A stretch of DNA of 13,453 nucleotides from Dichotomicrobium sp964466965 (GCA_964466965.1 CAYXPZ010000062.1:1-13453); one strand, 5' to 3'. Positions 6,463 through 13,303 are shown, counted from the stretch's first letter. Program-made: numbers and translations. The notes: a model not told the origin generated them from the letters alone.

Positions 6463-6963
6463 ATGGCCGGCTCCGTCAATAAAGTCATACTTGTCGGCAA
6501 TCTCGGCGCCGATCCGGAAATCCGCCATATGCAAGACGGCCGCCCGGTCGCCAATCTACGCGTCGCGACGTCGGAGAACTGGCGCGACAAGTCCACGGGC
6601 GAGCGCCGCGAGAAGACCGAATGGCATAATGTCGTGATTTTCAACGAAGGCCTGTGCAAGATCGCCGAACAGTATCTGCGTAAAGGCTCGAAAGTGTATC
6701 TGGAAGGCCAGCTCCAGACGCGAAAGTGGCAGGACCGCGAGGGCCAGGACCGCTACACCACCGAAGTCGTGCTGCAAGGCTTCAATGCCACCCTTACGAT
6801 GCTCGACGGCCGCAATGGCGGTATGGGCGCAAACCAGAGCATGGGCATGCACGAGCAGGATCAGGCCGGTTACGAACGTGACGCTGGGAGCGCGCGCCGC
6901 GGCGGCAGCGGGCAACCTTCTGAGAGTTTCGATCAGGATCTAGACGATGAGATCCCGTTCTGA
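6463..6963 (+). CDS. ssb: Single-stranded DNA-binding protein
   Basis: Binds and protects single-stranded DNA during replication, repair and recombination, and recruits partners through its acidic tail. The N-terminal OB fold (about 1-112) starts with SVNKVILVGNLGADPEIR and includes the conserved aromatic positions Trp40, Trp54 and Phe60 (EWHNVVIF), then VYLEGQL. A Gly/Gln/Met-rich flexible linker follows, and the protein ends in DLDDEIPF, the classic partner-binding tail. At 166 aa it is of normal length. The ATG has an AAAGGA-type Shine-Dalgarno upstream. A LexA-type box upstream suggests SOS control. Its end converges on the DUF924 gene with 6 bp between them. Confidence 0.97.
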   Translation: MAGSVNKVILVGNLGADPEIRHMQDGRPVANLRVATSENWRDKSTGERREKTEWHNVVIFNEGLCKIAEQYLRKGSKVYLEGQLQTRKWQDREGQDRYTTEVVLQGFNATLTMLDGRNGGMGANQSMGMHEQDQAGYERDAGSARRGGSGQPSESFDQDLDDEIPF

Positions 6964-6969
6964 TCGGCG

Positions 6970-7536
6970 CTACCATCTGTGACGGCCTGCATTGAGGAAT
7001 TCTTCTTCTTCAGCGGTGGATACGCGCGAAAGCGCCGCGTTGCGCTGCGGGAACCGGCCAAACCGATCAATAACAGCCTTGTGCTGCAGTGCGAACTCTG
7101 TGTACTGGGCATTGCCCAGCACGCTGATTAGCTCAACCGCGCGCGCCTGATCCGCGGCATCCTCGCTGTGTTCAAACGGCAAATAGAGAAACAGTCGCTG
7201 ATCCACACTCAGCGCCCGATCAAACCCGCGCGAAACGCCATAACTGGACAGCCGCCGCGCCTGCGCATCAGAGGCGAAGGCCGCCGCCGAGCCGCGAAAC
7301 ATGTTCCGCGGAAACTGATCCAGCACAATGATCGCCGCGAGCAGAGCTTCTGGACTTTGCAGCCACGCGTCGGGCACATCCTTGCGCAACTGCTCGTAAA
7401 GGGCGCCAAAACGCGCCGCAATCACTTTATCAAGTTGGTCGTCGTGCCACCATTGCTCAGGCGTCAACTCCTGAAACCAGAAGTCGAGTACCTCTTGCGC
7501 CTGCGCAGGCAGGTGAGATTGATCAGTCAAGAACAC
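6970..7536 (-). CDS. DUF924 family protein
   Basis: A 188-aa soluble, mostly helical protein of the DUF924 (COG3803) family, whose biochemical function is not established. Family hallmarks are visible: VLDFWF near residue 16, the central VLDQFPRNMFRGSAAAFASDA around 71-91, and FLYLPFEHSED around 116-125. The annotated start is GTG at 7536. A TTG two codons in (7530) has AGGG at a better distance and could be the real start, a difference of two residues. It begins 6 bp after the stop of the glycosyltransferase gene, so the two are probably co-transcribed. Confidence 0.88.
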   Translation of the reverse strand: MFLTDQSHLPAQAQEVLDFWFQELTPEQWWHDDQLDKVIAARFGALYEQLRKDVPDAWLQSPEALLAAIIVLDQFPRNMFRGSAAAFASDAQARRLSSYGVSRGFDRALSVDQRLFLYLPFEHSEDAADQARAVELISVLGNAQYTEFALQHKAVIDRFGRFPQRNAALSRVSTAEEEEFLNAGRHRW

Positions 7537-7542
7537 GCCCTA

Positions 7543-8730
7543 TTAAAGCTGCAGCGCGGTCAGTTGCGCTTCCACGATCCGCACAATATCGAAATGGCGC
7601 GCTGCGACAATGCGGCTTTGCCTTGCGTATGCGGGAATGAGATCGGGCCGGCGCAGCAGACTTAGCACAGCCGCTGCGAGCGCATCGGCGTCGCCCGGTG
7701 GCACCCTCTGGCCATTGCGCCCGTCCTCTACAGCGAGCCGGCGCGCGGGCGCATCCGCCGCGATAATCGGCCGGCCGATCGCCAGACCCAATCCGAACTC
7801 TTGCGGAATCGGGGGCGTCTGATCGGGAAAGACGAGCACATGCGCGCGCGCCAACAGGCGGTCAAAATCCTGCCGAGGTCCAAGATAGCGGACCTCGCCG
7901 CGATGCGCCTTCATCAACCGCAACAAGTCGCCTGATGGTGTTGCGTCCGGCGGGGAGACGACGAGATGGATCGCATTTTCGCTTCGCGCGCGGAGCCGTC
8001 GGGCGCTCTCGCAATACGCTGCAATGCCGGCTTCGCTGCCGGGATAGGCGATCGCGAGAAAAACCACGCCCTTGTTGAGCGGCGCCAGCGGCATATGCTT
8101 CGTCCGCGTAAGATCGACTCCGGGACCGGCGACAAACAACGGCTCTAAGGCCGGCGACAGCGTGCTGCGTCCCTCGGCCACGGGATCCCGGGCAAAACCC
8201 GGAATGATCGCGGCATGGCATTGCGATAGCAGCGCGGCGCAAGCCCGCCTGCTCCGGTCGTCGATATACCCCGGGGTAAAGACCAGCGAAGTCTCGGGAA
8301 ATGCAGCAACGATCCGGTCAACCCCGGCGCGAACGCCCGCGCTGATCGCCAGCCCCGCCGACGACCACGACAGCGCCACAACTCTGTGGGGCGACAGACC
8401 GGCCAAGGCCAGGCTGAGCGCGCGCGCATCATGCTTGACCTGCCGTGTCGCCGGCAAGGCGTGCGGTGTGATCCCCAGCGCCTGCAGCGCGCGAAATCCG
8501 CGGGCCTCTTGCAGCGCAAAACAGAAGAGCTGATGGCCACGCGCGCGCATCGCCCGGATGAGATGTATGTTCGCGGCAATCATTGCCGGAGCGCTATCAG
8601 CGACCATCACGACGCGCTTAGGCGGCACGGCCATGAGCGCTGGCTCGTCCAGGCCCGGCCGCCACGAAGCCTTACCGCCGATGTCATTGGAACCGGGCAT
8701 CTGTCGCGGCATGCGCCTGTCCCCATCCAT
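7543..8730 (-). CDS. Glycosyltransferase, GT-B fold, family 4-like
   Basis: A roughly 395-aa protein with two Rossmann-like halves, as in GT-B retaining glycosyltransferases. The N-terminal half opens with KRVVMVADSAPAMIAANIHLIRAM, an acceptor-domain start. The C-terminal half has a strand-loop GVVFLAIAYPGSEAG, then VRYLGPRQDFDRLLARAHVLVFPD, QEFGLGLAIGRPIIA and NGQRVPPGDADALAAAV, the nucleotide-sugar-binding region of group 1 transferases. The usual EX7E motif is degraded: the segment is shorter and the second Glu is missing, so it may be a divergent member. The start is unsure. ATG 8730 is given here; ATG 8712 has a better GGGGACAGG upstream, and 8634 lies just before the conserved domain. 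The donor and acceptor are unknown. It is the first gene of a pair with the DUF924 gene, 60 bp downstream of the extensin-family gene. Confidence 0.8.
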   Translation of the reverse strand: MDGDRRMPRQMPGSNDIGGKASWRPGLDEPALMAVPPKRVVMVADSAPAMIAANIHLIRAMRARGHQLFCFALQEARGFRALQALGITPHALPATRQVKHDARALSLALAGLSPHRVVALSWSSAGLAISAGVRAGVDRIVAAFPETSLVFTPGYIDDRSRRACAALLSQCHAAIIPGFARDPVAEGRSTLSPALEPLFVAGPGVDLTRTKHMPLAPLNKGVVFLAIAYPGSEAGIAAYCESARRLRARSENAIHLVVSPPDATPSGDLLRLMKAHRGEVRYLGPRQDFDRLLARAHVLVFPDQTPPIPQEFGLGLAIGRPIIAADAPARRLAVEDGRNGQRVPPGDADALAAAVLSLLRRPDLIPAYARQSRIVAARHFDIVRIVEAQLTALQL

Positions 8731-8790
8731 GAGCGCCCGAATCAACCGCTTTCGGCCATTTTATCAGATTTCGTTGCACGCGCCCTGTGC

Positions 8791-9543
8791 CTATTCGCAG
8801 ATACCGCCGCTGCCGATGTCAAAATGGAAATGATTGGCGTGGGCCTCATTGGCGCGCGGCCCCAGGACGGTATCGAAGAGCAGGCAGGCGCCGGAATGGA
8901 TGTCGCGGAGGAAAGCGGCCCGCGCGTCATCACCATCCCAGTGATCCAGCACCGTGATAACCTGCCCGTCCACGGTTTGAAACGCGGCGATGTCGATGGC
9001 CTTGGCCAGCGCATGCTGGCTAAGCCGTGTATCCGGAGCATCGTAGCGGCGGCGGCAGCTATAAGAACCCATCAGCCGGATCTTCGTGATCGGCGAACCG
9101 AGGTGCTCCCGCGCTCGCGGCTGCAGAACGCGCTGGGTCCACGTGCGAAGGCGTGCGGCCAAGTCGCATGTCACCGTCGCAGCGGGGACAAGCGCCGTTG
9201 CAGTCGCGCCAGGAAGAGACTTGAGCGACACCGGCGCCGGGGCGCCGCACAAGCCCTCGCGGATCGGGGCGACCAGTTCCAGATCATAAGCGTGCCGCGC
9301 CACGGCGGCAATGCAGGTGCCGCGCGCTGTGGCGATCTCATCGGTTGACCAAACCGTCGGCATATCCGCGGCTTCTGGCTTGCCCCAGGCCGCCGGCAGC
9401 CGTTTCTTTTCCGGCAGCGGCACCGATGCCTGGACCGGCAGCAAAGCGCTACTCAGCATCACACCAATCGCAACAGACAGCACACGCGTCTGGACGGCGC
9501 GCCGCGCGGCTTTGGTCAGAACGCACGGTATGCTATTCGGCAT
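8791..9543 (-). CDS. Secreted extensin-family protein (extensin-like C-terminal domain)
   Basis: A 250-aa exported protein. A basic N-terminus and hydrophobic stretch (about 16-39, ending VQAS) form a signal peptide. The remainder matches the extensin-like domain of proteobacteria: SCRRRYDAP, SQHALAKAIDIAAF (His177, Asp184) and HANHFHFD (His235, His238, His240). The His/Asp arrangement recalls zinc-dependent D-Ala-D-Ala carboxypeptidase folds, so a periplasmic peptidoglycan-related role is likely but unproven. Six cysteines remain after the signal peptide (77, 99, 126, 163, 220, 249), an even number compatible with disulfides in the periplasm. The ATG has AAAGGG upstream. It is divergent from the enoyl-CoA hydratase-like gene across only 53 bp, which must hold both promoters. 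Confidence 0.88.
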   Translation of the reverse strand: MPNSIPCVLTKAARRAVQTRVLSVAIGVMLSSALLPVQASVPLPEKKRLPAAWGKPEAADMPTVWSTDEIATARGTCIAAVARHAYDLELVAPIREGLCGAPAPVSLKSLPGATATALVPAATVTCDLAARLRTWTQRVLQPRAREHLGSPITKIRLMGSYSCRRRYDAPDTRLSQHALAKAIDIAAFQTVDGQVITVLDHWDGDDARAAFLRDIHSGACLLFDTVLGPRANEAHANHFHFDIGSGGICE

Positions 9544-9596
9544 CGCAACCCTTTCAACATTGCGACAACCATAGACTTGGAGACATTGGCCACCTC

Positions 9597-10703
9597 ATGA
9601 CGTCAGCAGCGAACGACGCCCCCCAAGAGGCCGGAGCCCCGGATATCCTCTGCCAAGAGGAGAACCGCGCCGGCATCGTCATTCTTAATCGCCCGAAGGC
9701 GCTCCACGCGCTGTCTCTGGAGATGATCCGGGAGATGGAAACGCATCGGCTCAAATGGGCGGACAACCCGCATATTTACGGCGTCATCCAGCGATCTCAC
9801 GATGATGGCGTGTTCTGCGCTGGCGCCGACGTCAAGGCGCTTTACGAGATGCGCGACAGCGACAAGACCTCTAGCATCCAGCTGTTTCGCGAGGAATATC
9901 AGCATAACTGGACGCTGTACCGCTTCATAAAGCCCACCGTCTCGCTCATGAATGGCATTGTCATGGGCGGCGGTGTGGGCATCAGCGTTCATGGCACGCA
10001 CCGTGTCGCTGCACCGGGCTACAAATTCGCGATGCCGGAGACGGCGATCGGACTGTTCCCGGACATCGGCGCGAGCCACTTCTTTCCCAAGCTGCCGGGC
10101 CGTATCGGTCTGTACATGGGATTGACCGGTGCAGTGATCGGACCGGCCGATGCCTATCATCTGGGCCTGGCGACGCACTGCATTGGTCCGGACAAGTTCG
10201 ACGAGATCCAGGCTGCAATGCGCGAGGCTGAGCCGATTGATCCGGTGCTGGATAAGCGGCATGAGGATCCGGGCGCAGGCGAGCTGGCGCAGCTGCGCCC
10301 GGCGATCGACCGCTGCTTTGCGCCGGGCAGCCTGCTCGACATCATCGCGCGGCTGGAGGCCGAGACCGGCGAGACAGCAGAGTGGGGCCAAGAGACCGCC
10401 GCCAAGCTGCGCGCACGATCGCCGACTGGGTTGTGCCTGACGCACCGCCTTTACGAGGAAGGCGCACGCCGCGACAGCTTGAAGGACTCGCTCAAGCTTG
10501 AGTTCCGCTGCGCGGTGCGCTGTCTTTATGCGGATGATTTTTATGAAGGTGTGCGCGCCAAGATGATCGACAAGGATAATGCCCCTCAGTGGCAGCCTGC
10601 GCGCCTCGAGGATGTCAGCGACGCAATGATCGAAAGATATCTCGCACCGCTTGAGCAGATCCCCGAGCTTGAGCTGACAGATCACTGGACACTTGTCGAG
10701 TAA
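9597..10703 (+). CDS. Enoyl-CoA hydratase/isomerase family protein, probable 3-hydroxyisobutyryl-CoA hydrolase
   Basis: A 368-aa crotonase-fold protein. VILNRPKALHALSLEM and FCAGADVKALYEM form the first CoA/oxyanion segment, and GIVMGGGVGISVHGTHRVA the second. MPETAIGLFPDIGASHF carries Glu148 and Asp156, which match the catalytic pair of 3-hydroxyisobutyryl-CoA hydrolases. It is about 100 residues longer than plain enoyl-CoA hydratases because of a C-terminal helical region, again as in HIBCH. The likely role is release of 3-hydroxyisobutyrate in valine catabolism; a hydratase acting on another acyl-CoA cannot be excluded. The frame is open far upstream into the extensin gene region, but homology starts after the ATG at 9597. 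Its Shine-Dalgarno (GGAG at 9579) is rather distant, 14 nt. No other valine-pathway gene is adjacent. Confidence 0.88.
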   Translation: MTSAANDAPQEAGAPDILCQEENRAGIVILNRPKALHALSLEMIREMETHRLKWADNPHIYGVIQRSHDDGVFCAGADVKALYEMRDSDKTSSIQLFREEYQHNWTLYRFIKPTVSLMNGIVMGGGVGISVHGTHRVAAPGYKFAMPETAIGLFPDIGASHFFPKLPGRIGLYMGLTGAVIGPADAYHLGLATHCIGPDKFDEIQAAMREAEPIDPVLDKRHEDPGAGELAQLRPAIDRCFAPGSLLDIIARLEAETGETAEWGQETAAKLRARSPTGLCLTHRLYEEGARRDSLKDSLKLEFRCAVRCLYADDFYEGVRAKMIDKDNAPQWQPARLEDVSDAMIERYLAPLEQIPELELTDHWTLVE

Positions 10704-10782
10704 GCCGTCGGCAGCTCTCGCCGGCCCGCCGCGAAATACAACTTATGCGAACCATCGGGTAATTGCGCAAGCATTAAGTGCA

Positions 10783-10804
10783 TTTTAGGCAGTCTACGCT
10801 AAAA
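10783..10804. repeat. Short inverted repeat upstream of ldtR
   Basis: TTTTAG (10783-10788) and CTAAAA (10799-10804) form 6-bp arms around a 10-bp spacer, 44 bp before the ldtR start. The half-site spacing (16 bp centre to centre) is in the range of a MarR-type operator, so autoregulation is possible. The arms are short and AT-rich, so chance cannot be excluded. The rest of the 144-bp gap after the hydrolase gene holds only a weak CGGC/GCCG hairpin and no T-run terminator. Confidence 0.35.
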
Positions 10805-10807
10805 CTG

Positions 10808-10840
10808 GCCTCGTTTTGAGTGGCGTATACCGAACGAGGC
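10808..10840 (+). promoter_or_regulatory. Hairpin enclosing the ldtR Shine-Dalgarno
   Basis: GCCTCGTT (10808-10815) and AACGAGGC (10833-10840) form a perfect 8-bp stem with a 17-nt loop. The 3' arm contains GAGG (10836-10839), the Shine-Dalgarno that lies 8 nt before the ldtR ATG. If transcribed, the hairpin would hide the ribosome binding site. As DNA the same dyad could be an operator. The transcription start is not known, so both readings are open. Confidence 0.5.
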
Positions 10841-10847
10841 AAGTGCA

Positions 10848-11357
10848 ATGAACAACACCCTAAACCTCTCTCAGCAGCGGCGCACGGAAGGTGAACAGCC
10901 TTTAAAACCGACCTACCTGATGACCTTGAAACTGATCGAACGGCTCCAGCGCCTTTTGCTTGATGTGCTCAAGGACGAGTTGGAACGGATCGGTTGTACC
11001 GAGGTCAACAGTGTTCAGGCGCTTCTGCTCTTCAACATAGGAGACATGGAACTCACCGCAGGCGAGATCCGCAGCCGGGGCTTTTATATGGGCTCCAACG
11101 TCTCGTATAATCTAAAGAAACTGCAGGAACTCGGCTGTATCGAACACCACCGCTCGGAAAGCGACCGCCGATCGGTACGCATTCGCCTGACCGAACGCGG
11201 GAAAACCATCAGCAGCGTGGTCGATCAGCTTGTTGAACGGCAACTCGGACTGATCGAGAAGGTCGCTGGGATTGCGCCAAGCGATCTGCAAGAGGTTAAC
11301 CGCACGCTGCACCGGCTTGAACGCTTCTGGACAGACCAAATCCGTTACCGGCTGTAG
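10848..11357 (+). CDS. ldtR: MarR-family regulator of L,D-transpeptidase, LdtR type
   Basis: A 169-aa winged helix-turn-helix regulator. The N-terminal helix region LKPTYLMTLKLIERLQRLLLD serves dimerisation. ELTAGEIRSRGFYMGSNVSYNLKKLQELG (about 68-96) is the helix-turn-helix, with the recognition helix near 83-95, and DRRSVRIRLTERG is the wing. The protein closely resembles LdtR as I remember it from Liberibacter and other Hyphomicrobiales, where it activates the neighbouring ldtP and contributes to osmotic tolerance. The next gene here is indeed an L,D-transpeptidase on the same strand, 284 bp downstream, which strongly supports the call. The ATG has GAGG 8 nt upstream, inside a hairpin. A dyad upstream may serve autoregulation. 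Confidence 0.88.
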   Translation: MNNTLNLSQQRRTEGEQPLKPTYLMTLKLIERLQRLLLDVLKDELERIGCTEVNSVQALLLFNIGDMELTAGEIRSRGFYMGSNVSYNLKKLQELGCIEHHRSESDRRSVRIRLTERGKTISSVVDQLVERQLGLIEKVAGIAPSDLQEVNRTLHRLERFWTDQIRYRL

Positions 11358-11366
11358 TACCCCCGC

Positions 11367-11389
11367 GCACCGGAAAATTTTTCCGGTGC
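11367..11389. repeat. 23-nt near-perfect palindrome after ldtR
   Basis: Eleven-base arms (GCACCGGAAAA and TTTTCCGGTGC) flank a single central T, starting 10 bp after the ldtR stop. As RNA it would form a 9-bp stem with an AU-rich loop on either strand. No T-run follows on the plus strand, so it is not a canonical intrinsic terminator. It may reduce read-through from ldtR into ldtP or be a protein-binding palindrome. Confidence 0.6.
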
Positions 11390-11435
11390 AAGACTGTCCG
11401 ATAGGGCTTGTACGTTGCATTGCGTCAACGCGACT

Positions 11436-11466
11436 ATGACAAATTTCGGTCTCAAGGATTTGTCAT
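11436..11466. promoter_or_regulatory. Perfect 9-bp inverted repeat, candidate LdtR operator
   Basis: ATGACAAAT (11436-11444) and ATTTGTCAT (11458-11466) are perfect inverted copies around a 13-bp spacer. Their centres are 22 bp apart, about two helical turns, so two protein subunits could bind the same face of the DNA. It lies 176 bp before the ldtP start, in the control region of the gene that LdtR activates in relatives. Assignment to LdtR is inference. Confidence 0.45.
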
Positions 11467-11471
11467 TTGTG

Positions 11472-11546
11472 CCGTCGTGCAGGACAGAGTAGCTTCGTGT
11501 GCAACGAAAATGTTGGTTAGGCTGGCAAAATGACGTCCTGCGACGG
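11472..11546 (+). promoter_or_regulatory. Long bulged inverted repeat with nested hairpin upstream of ldtP
   Basis: CCGTCG-TG-CAGGAC (11472-11485) pairs with GTCCTGCGACGG (11535-11546): 12 base pairs with a 2-nt bulge, enclosing 49 nt. Inside lies a second hairpin, TTCGT/ACGAA with a 5-nt loop (11494-11508). The outer stem ends 95 nt before the ldtP ATG. If transcribed, it would be a compact structured leader; if the promoter is inside it, it would instead be a pair of distant operator arms. A weak TTGTGC-17-TAGCTT candidate promoter (11467-11495) overlaps its first arm. Confidence 0.42.
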
Positions 11547-11641
11547 CGAGGTGCGTTTGACGCCCTGCGTTGAAGGTGAAGTCGGCCGGTCTGGGCGAAA
11601 CACTCTTTGATTTCGTAGGGGATCAGGGTCAGGTGAGGGCA

Positions 11642-12949
11642 ATGTACAAGCGAGTTTTCCGGCGGCACTTCAGCAAGACGTTGACGGCATCAGCCGTGAT
11701 GGTGGCTGCTTGCATAAGCATGTCGGCCAGCGGGCCCGCCGTGGCTCTTGAGAACTGGATGGTTTTCGACAATGGGCCCGGTTCATCTTTCTCTCAGCCG
11801 TTTGACCGCTCCTTTGTCAGGCAGTGGGAATCGCAGCCGCGCCGCGGCTATGCCACCTTGTCAGAGGATAACCTCGACCCGACGCGTCAGGCGATCCGTA
11901 AATATGAGCGAATCGTCTCGAACGGCGGATGGCCGCGCATACCCGATGTCAAGCTGCGCCCGGGCATGAGCGATCCCGCTGTGGCAGTGCTGCGCCAACG
12001 GTTGCGGGCCAGCGGCGATTTGGAACAGCGCGGCGGTTTCCGCAACACCTTTGATTATTATGTCGAGAAAGCCCTGAAACGCGCACAGAAGCGGCACGGC
12101 CTGACGCCAACCGGGGTGATCGATAGCGCCACCCAAGCGGCGCTCAATGTCTCGGCGCAAACCCGCTTGCGCCAGCTGCGGCTCAATTTGAACCGGCTGG
12201 TCCGACTCTCCCGCGAGACCGCGCGGGAGGACCGCTACGTGCTGGTCAACATACCAGCAGCCCAGATTGAGGCTGTCGAGAACGGGCAGGTGGTCTCGCG
12301 TCACGCCGCGGTGGTCGGTAAGCCGAGTCGGCAAACGCCGATCCTCACCTCGCGCATCCATGAGCTGAACTTCAACAAGGAATGGATCCTGCCGCCGACC
12401 GTGATCCGCGAGGATCTGGTACCCAAGGGCCGCTCGATGAGCCAGAAGGGTGAGAACGTGCTTGAGCGCTTTGGCATTGACGCCTACGCGAATTACGACG
12501 CCTATCGCCGCGGCAGCAAGCTCAACCCGCGGTCAATCAACTGGTCGTCTTCGCAACCGCTCAACTTGTTCTATGCCCAAGAGGCGGGGAACGATAACCC
12601 GCTCGGGTTCGTCAAACTGAACTTCCATAACCGGCATGCCGTGTACCTGCATGACACGCCGTCCCAGTCGCTGTTTGGGCGGAACCGGCGCGCCGAGAGT
12701 TCAGGCTGCGTGCGCGTCCAAGGCGTTGAGCAGTTGGTGACCTGGGTGCTGCGCGACACGCCTGGCTGGAGCCTGTCACGTGTCCGGCAGATGAAGCGTA
12801 CCGGCGAGACCCAGGATGTGCGTGTCGTGAACCCGGTGCCGCTCTACATGAACTATGTGACCGCTTGGGCAACCCCGGATAACATGGTGCATTTCCGCCG
12901 TGACATCTATGGCCGTGACGGTGTCGGCGCGACGGCGTCGGCCTACTGA
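11642..12949 (+). CDS. ldtP: L,D-transpeptidase with peptidoglycan-binding domain (YcbB type)
   Basis: A 435-aa exported enzyme expected to form 3-3 crosslinks in peptidoglycan or to attach proteins to it. A basic start and hydrophobic stretch to about residue 36 (ending AVALE) form the signal peptide. A peptidoglycan-binding domain follows at about 107-170 (LRPGMSDPAVAVLRQRL ... TPTGVIDSATQAALNV). The YkuD catalytic domain starts near 198. Its active site is clear: His337 in YLHDTP and Cys356 in ESSGCVRV, the SSGC form of the S/T-H/S-GC motif. The ATG at 11642 has AGGTGAGG just upstream and gives a sensible signal peptide; the frame is open back to a TTG at 11570. It is downstream of ldtR, whose homologue activates it. 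It converges with the two-helix membrane gene. Confidence 0.94.
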   Translation: MYKRVFRRHFSKTLTASAVMVAACISMSASGPAVALENWMVFDNGPGSSFSQPFDRSFVRQWESQPRRGYATLSEDNLDPTRQAIRKYERIVSNGGWPRIPDVKLRPGMSDPAVAVLRQRLRASGDLEQRGGFRNTFDYYVEKALKRAQKRHGLTPTGVIDSATQAALNVSAQTRLRQLRLNLNRLVRLSRETAREDRYVLVNIPAAQIEAVENGQVVSRHAAVVGKPSRQTPILTSRIHELNFNKEWILPPTVIREDLVPKGRSMSQKGENVLERFGIDAYANYDAYRRGSKLNPRSINWSSSQPLNLFYAQEAGNDNPLGFVKLNFHNRHAVYLHDTPSQSLFGRNRRAESSGCVRVQGVEQLVTWVLRDTPGWSLSRVRQMKRTGETQDVRVVNPVPLYMNYVTAWATPDNMVHFRRDIYGRDGVGATASAY

Positions 12950-13037
12950 GGCGCCCACTGCTCGACAGACGGTTTCGGCTTTCCGCGAGCCACGCTGTCT
13001 GCGCTCGCGCGGCGCCTGAGTACGCCGCCGAGCGCCG
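12950..13037. terminator. GC-rich hairpin region between convergent genes
   Basis: This 88-bp gap between two convergent genes contains several pairing segments: AGGCGCC (12949-12955) with GGCGCCT (13011-13017), GCGAGC (12985-12990) with GCTCGC (13003-13008), and GCGGCG/CGCCGC (13009-13014/13023-13028) with an 8-nt loop. They are mutually exclusive in part. None is followed by a T-run, so this is at best a factor-dependent terminator region or mRNA 3' end structure for either strand. Confidence 0.35.
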
Positions 13038-13259
13038 TTACAGGCTTTGGATCACCGCCTGACCAAAGTTGATCAAGAGGGCGATCAGTACGGCGGAGAT
13101 CACCAAGACGATGGACATGAAGCGTCGGAAACCTGGCGAGACGAGCATCAGCAGCAGCAATAAGGCCGCAATAACTGCAATCGTCACCCAGAGCGCCAGT
13201 TCGGTGTTGGTCTGATAATAGACGGCGACCGTGTCGCGCAGGTTATTTAGCAACTCCAT
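13038..13259 (-). CDS. Small two-helix membrane protein, unknown function
   Basis: A 73-aa protein that I do not recognise. After a short polar N-terminus (MELLNNLRDTVAVYYQTN) there are two hydrophobic segments, about residues 20-42 and 48-67, joined by a basic turn (SPGFRRF). This gives a helical hairpin with the basic turn probably in the cytoplasm. The ATG at 13259 is chosen because GGGGAG lies 7 nt upstream; the frame is open 12 codons further. The strong ribosome binding site, a plausible promoter and the clear hydrophobic pattern argue for a real gene. It lies between ldtP, convergent with it, and tRNA-Glu, on the tRNA's strand. Confidence 0.68.
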   Translation of the reverse strand: MELLNNLRDTVAVYYQTNTELALWVTIAVIAALLLLLMLVSPGFRRFMSIVLVISAVLIALLINFGQAVIQSL

Positions 13260-13303
13260 CGCAGGCTCCCCGCTCTGGCAACCGGAACGAAACACACCTG
13301 AGC

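Noticed and set aside
8386..9348. A 320-codon plus-strand open frame across the glycosyltransferase start and the extensin-family gene
   Set aside because: It runs antisense to two recognisable genes, is rich in Arg/His/Gly as expected for a shadow frame, and shows no domain.
9345..9596. 84-residue N-terminal extension of the enoyl-CoA hydratase-like protein
   Set aside because: It overlaps the start of the divergent extensin-family gene and its sequence is low in homology; crotonase similarity begins after the ATG at 9597.
9603..10685. A 360-codon open frame on the minus strand opposite the enoyl-CoA hydratase-like gene
   Set aside because: It is the antisense shadow of a clearly conserved gene in GC-rich DNA. 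Its translation has no recognisable motif and no ribosome binding site was seen.
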